Below, in pieces: positions 32,853 to 41,223 of a DNA stretch of 41,223 nt (within the stretch, counting starts at the first letter, position 1; each line of letters starts with the position of its first letter). This stretch comes from an uncultured Colwellia sp. GTDB lineage: Bacteria; Pseudomonadota; Gammaproteobacteria; Enterobacterales; Alteromonadaceae. The notes beneath the pieces are model-generated. The model worked only from the letters and a program-made list of their open reading frames with translations, was not told where the DNA came from and did not search any database. The stretch is taken from positions 1-41,223 of the forward strand of contig CAJXYE010000039.1 in the NCBI GenBank assembly GCA_913063325.1, written 5' to 3'. The translations under genes and the position numbers were made by a program.

Positions 32853-35600
32853 CTAATTTAAGACCATTAATGGGAAGCTAATAACAAGCTGACTACTGTT
32901 TTCATCATCCTTAAAAGTATTGAGCGAAGCATGGTGTTTAGTGCATATTTGTCGAATAGTATAACTCGCGAGGTCGAAGTTAACTTTGCTACTGAGCTGA
33001 TTAAAAGAGTCACTGTCGCTAATCACAGTGAGCCATAGTTTTTGTTTTACTTCTTTTAAAGTCAGACTAAATTTTTTTGCCTCACTTTTAAAAATGGCGG
33101 ACATTATCGCTTCAAATATCACCTTATATACATCAGCCCTTAACTCATAATTGAAGCTATCTACCTTGTCGTCTAGAGTGATGTGTAATTTAACTTCGTA
33201 CTTAGTGTGGATATAATCAGCTAAAAAAGGAATTGCGATTGCTAAGCTCTTACCTTCTAAATTATCTGGCTCTTGTGTCTGAATCGTTTCTTTAAGTACT
33301 AATAAGCTTTTTTCAACCAATTGCTTACTTTCATCTATTTCATTATTTTCTAGTGATGTCGAGGTCAGTTGTAAATTACGTTGAAGAGTTTTCATCAACC
33401 GCCCGTAATTCCTCATATCATCTTTGAGCAAATGATGAATATGCTTAATTGATTTTGTCCGCAGATAGAGTAACCAAGACGTTAATAATATGATAAATAA
33501 TAGCAATGCCACATAAAAAAACCTCAGTTCAGCCGTCCAGTACCAAGGGTAGGCGACATCTATCTCAGTATAAGCTTTTACATCACTCCAATGCCCTAAG
33601 CTATTGGTTGCCATAATTTCAACATTATAATGACCTGAAGCCAGTCCCGTTAAGGTTAATTGGTTATTACTAATTTTCTGCCATTGGCTATTATTAATTC
33701 GGTACTGATATTTTTTCGCTAACCCTGGGCGGTAGTCTAAACTAGCCAAGTCAAAGGTGATGACATCGTTACCACTGTCTATCTCAATAGTTTTATTAAG
33801 TAAATAAGCCTTACCAGAAATAGTTGTTTTGCTGATAATAACATTCGGGTTGAACTGCTTTTGTTCAGATAAAGCGAGTGCCAAAATACCACTGTAGTGA
33901 ATGGCATAAAGGGTGTCATCTTTGACTAACATACTACTGACAAATGAATATTGTTGAGTATTCTCTATCATGGTAACTTGATAGTTTTTTGGTGATATAC
34001 GATATAAACCGGGTTGGCCAGATGCCCAAACGTCACCATTAATTGATATCATTTCGGTGAAGCTATGATCTTTAGAAAGCTGAGCTAATAAGTCACCTTG
34101 TAGATTAAACACTAAAATTCCATCGCCAAGTGTTGCGGCAAAAATTTTGTTGTCAGCTAAAATAAATGAAACTACTTTACTTTTATTTGGCGACTTAAGT
34201 GTTGTCATCACGTTGGTTGCTTGTTCGTAAATGCTAATATGTTTGCTGTTAGCAATCCATATTTTACCTCCCTCTAATGGTAATACATCAATAACCTCAG
34301 GGCTCAACAAACCCTTTTTAATATCGATATGATTAATGGTCTTTTTACTATTTAAGTCATAGATATAGAGGCCATCATCATAAGTGGCTATGTAGAGTAA
34401 GTTGTTTTTATACTTAAGCTTTAATACAAGTTGATCGGCAATAATCTTCAGTTTACTAACTTTTTCTTTTTTTTTATCATAGCGCCACAAGCCATCAACG
34501 CTTGCTATGTATAGATTTTCGTTTACCTCTATTGCATCAAATATTTTTAGGCCTTTTTTAGTGAAAGCAGTATTTACACTTGGTTTAAATATAGGTTTTA
34601 AGAAGTTTTGTAAACCAGCACCGTAGCTGCCAATAATTATTTCATTATCAAATAATTTTATTTCATTTGCATTGATTGGGATGTCAAATATAACTTCATG
34701 ATTAGTAATGTAATTCTCGTTAACTTGCTCAACGCCTTGATTACTTACTAACCATAAAACTCCCGATGCATCATGAAACATGTCTCTAATGCGAAGGGTT
34801 TTGCTCTGTTCATAGTTATGAGGAATTGTTGAAAGTGTCAGACCATTATATTTGTTGATAATGTTTTTTTTATTTACCGTAAAAAAAGCATCACTATCAA
34901 ACGCTTTAGTTAGCCCATGGATGGTCTCATTATGTCTTATACTCGATATTACGCCGTTATCGGATAAGCGGTAAATCTTGTTTGATGTGACGGCTATCAC
35001 GGCATTAGATATCGCCGTTAATGCAGTAATCGGCTCATTAATGATATTAGAAAGGCGGTCACCTTTTAATTGAAATAAGCCTTTTTCATTCGATATGTAT
35101 AGGTGTTTTTGATTATGAACAAGATGTTCAATACTAATAGTACTTTCAATAATATTAGTTTCTTTAGTACTAGGGTTAAATCGATACAATTTATTTGGGG
35201 CATTGATGTAATACTGATCTTTAAACATTACTGCATCAAAGTGGTTCTGCCGTGGAATATCAACAGGAATTTTTGTAACAGTACCGGTTTGGGTGTGAAA
35301 TAACCATAAACCGTGAGTTTCTGTGGCAAGTAAAAGCTTGTCATCAATAAGGCTCATATTATGTATCCAAGAATATGGCAGTGGCCATTCTTGATTACTG
35401 AGCGAAAAAGTAATATTACTATTGGCATCAACGCGCGTTAACCCTTGTTGACCAGCTAACCAGATAAAACCGTCCTTGTCTTGGATAATTTTATTAACGT
35501 TACTTAGGGTTTTAATCGATGTTGCATTGTTAGCTTCACTTAAAAAGCTAACACATAAGAAGCTAAACATAATAAGTATAGAAAGTTTAGCCTTGAACAT
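32853..35600 (-). CDS. Beta-propeller sensor with degenerate kinase core
   Basis: The frame is open back to 35786, but that part lies over the preceding gene; the ATG at 35600 gives 915 residues with a signal peptide (M-F-K-A-K-L-S-I-L-I-M-F-S-F-L...S-E-A). The periplasmic part (about 25-690) has repeated W-x-A/G/S...G-L-x-x-x motifs of Reg_prop seven-bladed propellers and a Y_Y_Y domain (L-D-Y-R-P-G-L...Y-Q-Y-R-I-N-N-S-Q-W), then one membrane helix (about 700-722). The cytosolic C-terminus resembles a histidine-kinase core but has no credible phospho-histidine, S for N in the N-box (F-E-A-I-M-S-A-I) and no DxGxG. It probably senses extracellular polysaccharide or another ligand without kinase activity. 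It starts 16 bases after an unknown gene. Confidence 0.8.
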   Translation of the reverse strand: MFKAKLSILIMFSFLCVSFLSEANNATSIKTLSNVNKIIQDKDGFIWLAGQQGLTRVDANSNITFSLSNQEWPLPYSWIHNMSLIDDKLLLATETHGLWLFHTQTGTVTKIPVDIPRQNHFDAVMFKDQYYINAPNKLYRFNPSTKETNIIESTISIEHLVHNQKHLYISNEKGLFQLKGDRLSNIINEPITALTAISNAVIAVTSNKIYRLSDNGVISSIRHNETIHGLTKAFDSDAFFTVNKKNIINKYNGLTLSTIPHNYEQSKTLRIRDMFHDASGVLWLVSNQGVEQVNENYITNHEVIFDIPINANEIKLFDNEIIIGSYGAGLQNFLKPIFKPSVNTAFTKKGLKIFDAIEVNENLYIASVDGLWRYDKKKEKVSKLKIIADQLVLKLKYKNNLLYIATYDDGLYIYDLNSKKTINHIDIKKGLLSPEVIDVLPLEGGKIWIANSKHISIYEQATNVMTTLKSPNKSKVVSFILADNKIFAATLGDGILVFNLQGDLLAQLSKDHSFTEMISINGDVWASGQPGLYRISPKNYQVTMIENTQQYSFVSSMLVKDDTLYAIHYSGILALALSEQKQFNPNVIISKTTISGKAYLLNKTIEIDSGNDVITFDLASLDYRPGLAKKYQYRINNSQWQKISNNQLTLTGLASGHYNVEIMATNSLGHWSDVKAYTEIDVAYPWYWTAELRFFYVALLLFIILLTSWLLYLRTKSIKHIHHLLKDDMRNYGRLMKTLQRNLQLTSTSLENNEIDESKQLVEKSLLVLKETIQTQEPDNLEGKSLAIAIPFLADYIHTKYEVKLHITLDDKVDSFNYELRADVYKVIFEAIMSAIFKSEAKKFSLTLKEVKQKLWLTVISDSDSFNQLSSKVNFDLASYTIRQICTKHHASLNTFKDDENSSQLVISFPLMVLN

Positions 35601-35616
35601 TTTATTTAGCAGGATA

Positions 35617-36090
35617 TCAAACGATACTTTGTGGCTTAATTTTATTGTGCTCTTTTTCTCCACAGGCGACAAAAACTTGCGGCAAGCCGTCATGAATGGT
35701 TGGTTTTTGTACCAGTAAATAAGTGGGTTTTCGTGGATCATCTTGATGTTTTTTCTCAGCCCAAGCGTTAGATATTTTATCAGCAAATGGCTGACCGTAT
35801 TTTACCGCGAAGGCTGTGACTAGCATTTCAACACCAAAGTCATCCATAACCAACATAGTGTTGTCATGGTAGCCGCTTGTACTGTCAAAATCTATATCTA
35901 CGGTTAAAATTTTATTGTTCGGCAATACCAAGTCAGCGCGTAGTTTGGCAACAACGGCTCTATCACTCTTAGCTTTTAAATTCGTTCTGTTAGGCTTTTC
36001 GGTAAAATCATAAACTAGATTAATATCCTTACTTAAACGCTTTTCTTCGGTATTAATTTCCATGGTTGATTTCTTTGATGCTACAGACAT
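35617..36090 (-). CDS. Unknown cytosolic protein
   Basis: The 157-residue product has no signal or membrane segment, is rich in Lys/Asp, and holds L-V-L-P-N-N-K-I-L-T-V-D-I-D-F-D (about 54-69) and M-D-D-F-G-V-E-M-L-V-T-A-F-A-V-K-Y-G-Q-P-F-A-D-K (split near 81-104). A strong AAGGAAG precedes the ATG. I do not recognise a family. Its TGA lies 16 bases before the sensor start, so the two genes are likely one operon. A regulatory or effector role with the sensor is inferred only from coupling. Confidence 0.65.
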   Translation of the reverse strand: MSVASKKSTMEINTEEKRLSKDINLVYDFTEKPNRTNLKAKSDRAVVAKLRADLVLPNNKILTVDIDFDSTSGYHDNTMLVMDDFGVEMLVTAFAVKYGQPFADKISNAWAEKKHQDDPRKPTYLLVQKPTIHDGLPQVFVACGEKEHNKIKPQSIV

Positions 36091-36345
36091 AGTGCTTCCT
36101 TACTGATGAATTAAATAATTTTATATGTATGTTTTAGTATTTATAAGTACGTTGTCCATCGCAGAGAAGGTTATTTTATCTATTAACCTCAATACGTTGG
36201 TGATTTACTATAACTGAAACGTAGCAACACACAAGCATTGTCTGACTATCTTGATATGAAACAAATTTTCATTTGAAAAGTCATGTTAGCATCCGCCTAA
36301 TACACTTTGCTGTTTCCTTTATTAGAGATAAGGACCATTACTGCA

Positions 36346-39300
36346 ATGTTCAAAAAGCTTGCTTGTGATTTTAGTATACGTACGCGACTAAAGACTTTCT
36401 TATTGCTGCCTTGGTGCATCATATTATTCCTTGGAATTAACCATGCCAGTGACTATTTAGATGCTATAAAGCAAGCTCGTCAAGCAAACTTGTCTATCGC
36501 TATATCGAGTCAAGTTACTAAATTAATCTATGAACTCCAAAAAGAGCGTGGCTTATCTAGCGGTGTCATCGATAAAGCGAATTCGACAAAATTAGTTGAA
36601 TTACAAAAACAAAGAGAGAAGACAGATCTAGATATAAAACACTATATTGATTTTATTCAGCGTATCGAATTGACATATTTACAGCTGAAAAGTATTGCCA
36701 ACCAAGATATGATTAAAATAGAGCTGCAAAAAAGCTTAACAAGGGCTAGCGAATTAGCACATGAGCGTAAAAAAGTTGATGCCTATAAAAGCAATAGTTA
36801 TTTTTTCTTATTACTCTGGGTTTATTGAGCAATTATTACGGCTAATATTACAAATACAGGTGCAACTTAATAATCCGGAACAAAGCCGTGCAAGTGTCGA
36901 TTTTCTTAATTTACTCAACTTACAAGAAAAGTCAGGGCAAGAGCGCGCTCATTAAATGCTATATTAAATGCTTCACAATTGAATGCAAGACAACTCCAAC
37001 AGGTGATCTCTTATGGGGATGCACAGACAAAATTCATCAGTGATTTATTTTCAGTGTCACAATCACATCATCAACAATGGTTACAGCGCCAACTTAACTC
37101 AGAAAATAATCAGCAAATATTGGCTATTAGAGAGCTACTCGATGAAAAGTTAATTCGCACTGAACAACTGGCACGTTTAGAGCGAGAAATTGGTTATGGT
37201 GGCTTAATACATGATTTTAAAAACTATATATTAAGAGGTGAACCCCGTTATCTTGAAAGCTTTTTGAAGGCATTAGCTATAACGCAAAAGCATATAGTGG
37301 ATTTTAATAAAATCAGCAATTTAACAGAGAATGATAAAAAATCTATTTATACCATAGAACAAACGATTAACCGTTACTATCAGCATATTTTACTGGCACG
37401 TTCATCAAGAAAAAAAGGACATAATGCAGAACAAATAGATAAAGAGGTTCGCATTGATGATAGTGACACTGTTACCGCCATAAAACAGCTACAACATAGT
37501 GAAATTGGCCTTGATACTGAATTATGGTGGCAGTTGTCCACAGCAAGAATAGATAAGTTTAGAGAGATTAGTGATCACATCCTTTCTGATATACAGCAAT
37601 TAGCCAACAATGAAGAACAAAAAGCCATTGAAAAGCTTGTACTCTACATCGCCATATTCATTTTGGTCTTTATAATTTCATTGTATTTCTCATTTTTAGT
37701 GGTTAAACGCATCATTAGAAAAATTAATTATATTAGCCACGCTATGACGACAATGCAGCTTGAACATAAGTTTAACCAACCACTTAGCGTTAGAGGTCAT
37801 GATGAAATAACTGACATGGTGATTGCTTTTAATAAAATGTTGGCTGAGCGCAGTAAGTCTGAAGGAGAGCAAAAAATATCAGCGGCAGTTTTCAAATATG
37901 CTTCAGAAGCAATTATGATTACTAATGCAAATAATGAGATTGAAATGGTCAATCCTGCATTTTCTCATATCAGTGGTTATGGCATAGAAGAAGTTTTAGG
38001 TAAGTCGCCCAGTATACTTAATTCAGGGAGACACGATAGTCGTTTTTATCAACAAATGTGGCAAGCCCTAGAGCAAGATAATAGTTGGCAAGGAGAGATT
38101 TGGAATAAAAGAAAAACGGGTGAGATTTACCCTGAATTTTTAGCCATTTCTGTGGTTAGAGACCAAAATGGTCAGCCGCTGCAATATATTAGTTTATTCT
38201 CTGATATTACTAAGCATAAAAAGTATGAGGAAGATATTTGGCTACAAGCTAACTATGACTCTCTCACGGGCTTACCTAATCGTGATTTATGCATAGATAG
38301 GTTACGTAACGAACTGAATGAAATTAAGAGCAGTCATGGTGAGATTGCTCTATTGTTCATCGACTTAGATCGTTTTAAAAATGTGAATGATACTTGGGGG
38401 CATAACAGTGGCGATGAGTTTGTTGTGTTACTGGTCGGCCTGCCTAACCGCTTTGCTGTCGAGCGTGTCGTAAAAAAAATTCTGGAGAAATTAGCCATGC
38501 CATTTCTTTTAAGTGGTAATAACGAAGCTGTAGTGTCAGCGAGTGTGGGCGTTACTATTGCTCCCAATGACGGTGCTAGTGCGGAATTTTTGCTGAAAAA
38601 CGCTGATACTGCAATGTATCAAGCAAAAGCTGCTGGTCGAAATACTTTTCAATTCTTCATTAAGAGCATGAATGAAGCGGTCAGCAAACGCATGTATATT
38701 GAACAGGCGTTAAGGCAAGCAATTAAACAAAAAGAGTTTGTATTGCATTATCAACCTGTAGTATCTATGGACAGTGGCGAAATTGTCGGTGTGGAAGCCC
38801 TCATTCGTTGGCAACATCCTAACAAAGGTTTGATATACCCAGATGATTTTATTGAAATAGCGGAAGAAACAGGTTTAATTGAGCCTATTGGTCAATGGGT
38901 AGTTGAGCAAGCGTGCGCTGATTTAAGGCATTGGCTTGATCTTGGACTAAAATTGCAAGTTGCTGTGAATATCTCGAGTAGACAGTGTAAGCAAACGAGT
39001 CAAACCCCGATAAAAGAAGTGATAAGTGAGGCATTGACCGTTAATAATATTGAACCGTCATGCTTGAAAGTTGAAATAACTGAAAGTTTATTGATGGATA
39101 ATTCACAAGAAATGATTAATACCCTGCAAGAAATACGAGATTTAGGGGTCTCGATTCATATGGATGATTTTGGTACCGGCTATTCATCGTTAAGTTATCT
39201 AAAGCACTTTCCTATTGATGTGTTGAAGATAGACCGCTCCTTTATTGAGGGAGCTATTGATGATAAAACAGATGCAAGTTTAGTTGAGGCCGTGGTGTTA

Positions 39301-39492
39301 ATTGGACACAGCTTATCGTTGAAACTTGTTGGCGAAGGTATTGAAACGCAACAGCATTATGATTACCTGCGCTCATTAGGCTGTGATTATGGTCAAGGGT
39401 ATTTGATCTCCAAGCCAATAATAGCCACAGAATTGATTACCTTATGCCAACAAGTCGGTAATAAACCTAAGTGGTTAGGTAAAAATGAATAG
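36346..39492 (+). pseudogene. NIT-HAMP-PAS-GGDEF-EAL protein, broken by two frameshifts and a GGDEF deletion
   Basis: The reading frame starts at the ATG at 36346 (AAGGA eleven bases upstream) with a membrane helix and a NIT nitrate/nitrite-sensor domain (L-I-Y-E-L-Q-K-E-R-G-L-S-S-G-V). It stops at 36828; the sense continues in the +1 frame from the six-T run at 36801-36806 until 36955, then returns to the first frame near 36949 and stays open to 39492. One extra T and one missing base explain both shifts. Later parts are membrane helix, HAMP, PAS (about 37890-38220), GGDEF and EAL. The GGDEF domain joins G-H-N-S-G-D directly to E-F-V-V-L-L, losing about 26 residues. The EAL domain keeps all catalytic residues (E-A-L-I-R, D-D-F-G-T-G, K-I-D-R, E-G-I-E-T). 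Sequencing error at the shifts cannot be excluded. Confidence 0.8.
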
Positions 39493-39578
39493 ACCGATAA
39501 AACAATAAATTGGTCGAAATTAGCTTTGTGCTTGGGTAAAATAACACTCTATTTGGGTTTTGTTGTGAACGTTAAAGT

Positions 39579-40772
39579 ATGGAACATTTTGATTGTGTCG
39601 TTGTTGGTGGTGGTATGGTTGGTGCAGCAAGTGCGCTGACCTTAGCACAACTTGGTTTACAGGTAGCTTTGGTAGAAAAGTTCTCACCCAAAGACTTTTC
39701 AACGGAGCAAGCACTTGATTTACGGGTATCGGCTATCTCTTTAGCTTCACAGAACTTACTCGACCAAGTTGGCGCTTGGCAACAAGTTACCCAGTGGCGT
39801 ACTTGCCCTTATAAACGTTTAGGTGTTTGGGAACACGAAAGTGCTTACACTGAGTTTAATGCCGATGATATTGAACAAACTCACTTAGGACATATCGTTG
39901 AAAACCGTTTAATTCAACTTGCTCTATGGCAGCAAGTAACTTCCCTGAGTAATATTCGTACCTTCTGTCCAGAAAGTTTAATTTCCTTAGAGCAAGATAA
40001 TAACAAAGCGACGTTAACACTAATCAATAATAAGTTAACGGCAAATCTTGTTATTGGTGCTGATGGTGCTCAATCTAAAGTAAGAGAAATGTCAGCTATT
40101 GGTATGACAGGGTGGGATTATCAACAGTCCGCTATGTTGATTAACGTAGAAACATCACTATGTCAGCAAGATATTACTTGGCAACAATTTTCCCCTACAG
40201 GTCCGGTCGCTTTTTTACCGCTGCCCGGACAAAGTTCGTTGGGCGGGTATGCCTCTTTAGTTTGGTATCATCAACGTGATGAAATTACCCGACTAGCCTC
40301 GTTATCTAACAGTCAATTACAGCAAGAAATACTGAAATCATTCCCAAAACAGTTAGGTGATATTAAGGTACTTGCTAAAGGTGATTTTCCATTAACACGC
40401 CGACATGCTAATACGTATCAGAATAAGCAGGTATTGTTGTTAGGAGATGCTGCTCATACCATTAACCCAATGGCAGGGCAGGGAGTCAATTTAGGCTTTA
40501 AAGATGTGATTGCCTTACAGCTTGTTATTGCGACAGCAATTGGCAATGGTGAAGTTTGGCATGATGAAAGTGTACTAGCGCGCTATGAACAAGTAAGACG
40601 TAAAGAGAACTTACTCATGATGTCTACTATGGACGCGTTGTACGCTAGTTTTAGTCACCCATCACCAATTATTAAGGTCGCACGTAATTTAGCGTTATTA
40701 GCGGTTAATAAAGTGCCTTTCCTAAACACTACAATAAAAAACAAAGCACTGGCTTATGCTTGTGGTTTATAG
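39579..40772 (+). CDS. ubiF: FAD-dependent ubiquinone hydroxylase (UbiF type)
   Basis: The 397-residue protein has an N-terminal dinucleotide-binding G-G-G-M-V-G-A-A-S-A-L (10-20), the D-G motif G-A-D-G-A-Q-S-K-V-R (about 159-168) and the FAD G-D-A-A-H-T-I-N-P-M-A-G-Q-G-V-N-L-G (about 288-305) of UbiH/UbiF/VisC monooxygenases. Its chromosomal place near miaB and leucine tRNA is that of E. coli ubiF, which adds the last ring hydroxyl in ubiquinone synthesis. Closest paralogues (ubiH, visC/ubiI) are not excluded by motifs alone; synteny decides it. Confidence 0.85.
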   Translation: MEHFDCVVVGGGMVGAASALTLAQLGLQVALVEKFSPKDFSTEQALDLRVSAISLASQNLLDQVGAWQQVTQWRTCPYKRLGVWEHESAYTEFNADDIEQTHLGHIVENRLIQLALWQQVTSLSNIRTFCPESLISLEQDNNKATLTLINNKLTANLVIGADGAQSKVREMSAIGMTGWDYQQSAMLINVETSLCQQDITWQQFSPTGPVAFLPLPGQSSLGGYASLVWYHQRDEITRLASLSNSQLQQEILKSFPKQLGDIKVLAKGDFPLTRRHANTYQNKQVLLLGDAAHTINPMAGQGVNLGFKDVIALQLVIATAIGNGEVWHDESVLARYEQVRRKENLLMMSTMDALYASFSHPSPIIKVARNLALLAVNKVPFLNTTIKNKALAYACGL

Positions 40773-41141
40773 ATAACTATCTAAATATAAATATAAATAT
40801 AATTCCTCTCGGGGGGAGTTGAACCCTCACATGATTAAATTATTACTGAAATCGTTTTCATATCACTATCAATCGTACATATATTGGAGCTTGTAGTTAT
40901 AACGAGTAATTATAAAAATAATTGGATAGTGTAAGTACAGGTATTTAGACTATCTGTTTGATGATGACTGAACCGTACATATCTAACTTAAGTTCTGTGT
41001 TTAGCCGTTCTATTAAGTCTTATGTGGAGGCTAGCATTTGAAGTATTTACTGAGTTTTCTAAGAAGTATTATGATTAGTGCAGATAAGGGAGCTTTATTT
41101 AATTGTTACTGAAGTGTTTATATTCTCTAGAATTTTTTAAA
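40773..41141. other. Gene-free stretch between ubiF and the leucine tRNA
   Basis: No credible ORF is seen. It has a TATAAA-type short repeat (about 40787-40803), a tRNA-3'-end-like segment (40805-40832) and, next to it, TTAAATTATTACTGAA (40835-40850), which matches 14 of 16 bases with TTTAATTGTTACTGAA (41098-41113) next to the real tRNA. This suggests an old duplication of tRNA and spacer. Confidence 0.5.
40805..40832 (-). other. tRNA 3'-end-like remnant
   Basis: On the minus strand GTGAGGG-TTCAACT-CCCCC resembles a tRNA T-arm with a seven-base segment after it, in the same context (ATGTGAG...TTCAA) as the leucine tRNA at the window edge. No CCA, anticodon or D-arm is found. It is probably a decayed partial copy. 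Confidence 0.4.

Positions 41142-41223
<82 letters not shown>

Noticed and set aside
35601..35786. N-terminal extension of the propeller sensor by 62 codons
   Set aside because: It overlaps the upstream gene on the same strand in another frame and would hide the signal peptide that begins at the ATG at 35600.
36979..39492. Independent GGDEF/EAL gene starting at a TTG at 36979
   Set aside because: There is no ribosome site, and the upstream frames supply a continuous NIT domain once two single-base shifts are allowed, so this is the 3' part of one broken gene.

Overview
The window reads as chromosome of a low-GC marine gammaproteobacterium of the Alteromonadales, most like Colwellia or a close relative. 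This rests on the AT-rich intergenic DNA, the conserved gammaproteobacterial block lnt-corC-ybeY-phoH(ybeZ)-miaB with ubiF and a leucine tRNA nearby, a yceJ-yceI pair, RmuC, NudC, IbpA-type Hsp20, and abundant c-di-GMP and two-component genes. I see no complete phage, plasmid, CRISPR array or insertion sequence.

Layout. 1-4.4 kb: an AraC-type regulator cut off before its HTH at the window edge, an MFS transporter, and a LysR regulator divergent from a cytochrome b561/YceI operon across a perfect 10+4+10 bp palindrome. 4.7-9.3 kb: a four-gene signalling cassette on the + strand (receiver protein with a degenerate GGDEF domain, outer-membrane barrel, unknown exported protein, PAS histidine kinase). 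9.4-10.8 kb: hxlR-type regulator coupled to nudC. 10.9-16.1 kb: an IclR-controlled catabolic operon (pcaI-pcaJ-class III aminotransferase-pcaF-type thiolase), best explained as conversion of a beta-amino acid through a 3-keto acid and its CoA ester to thiolysis products. 16.1-20.4 kb: small lipoprotein, rmuC, a periplasmic solute-binding-like protein and a Na+ symporter. 20.5-24.6 kb: gloC coupled to a one-domain voltage-gated channel with an unusually acidic filter, yaiI, an alkyltransferase-like protein, hsp20 with a heat-shock promoter and a probable ROSE-type thermometer, and an exported thiol peroxidase. 24.75-26.9 kb: a receiver-CheC protein followed by a diguanylate cyclase. 27-32.7 kb: the conserved lnt/corC/ybeY/phoH/miaB run, minus strand. 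32.8-39.5 kb: a signalling block lying between miaB and ubiF (a beta-propeller sensor with a decayed kinase core, an unknown gene coupled to it, and a NIT-PAS-GGDEF-EAL gene broken by two frameshifts and an internal GGDEF deletion). 39.6-41.2 kb: ubiF, a gene-free stretch with a tRNA-like remnant, and a leucine tRNA running off the right edge.

The items I would follow first are the beta-amino-acid module, the four-gene kinase/porin/exported-protein cassette, the Ca-channel-like filter of the voltage-gated channel, the Hsp20 leader, and the decaying EAL gene. All functions are read from sequence motifs and recalled family knowledge; no search was run.
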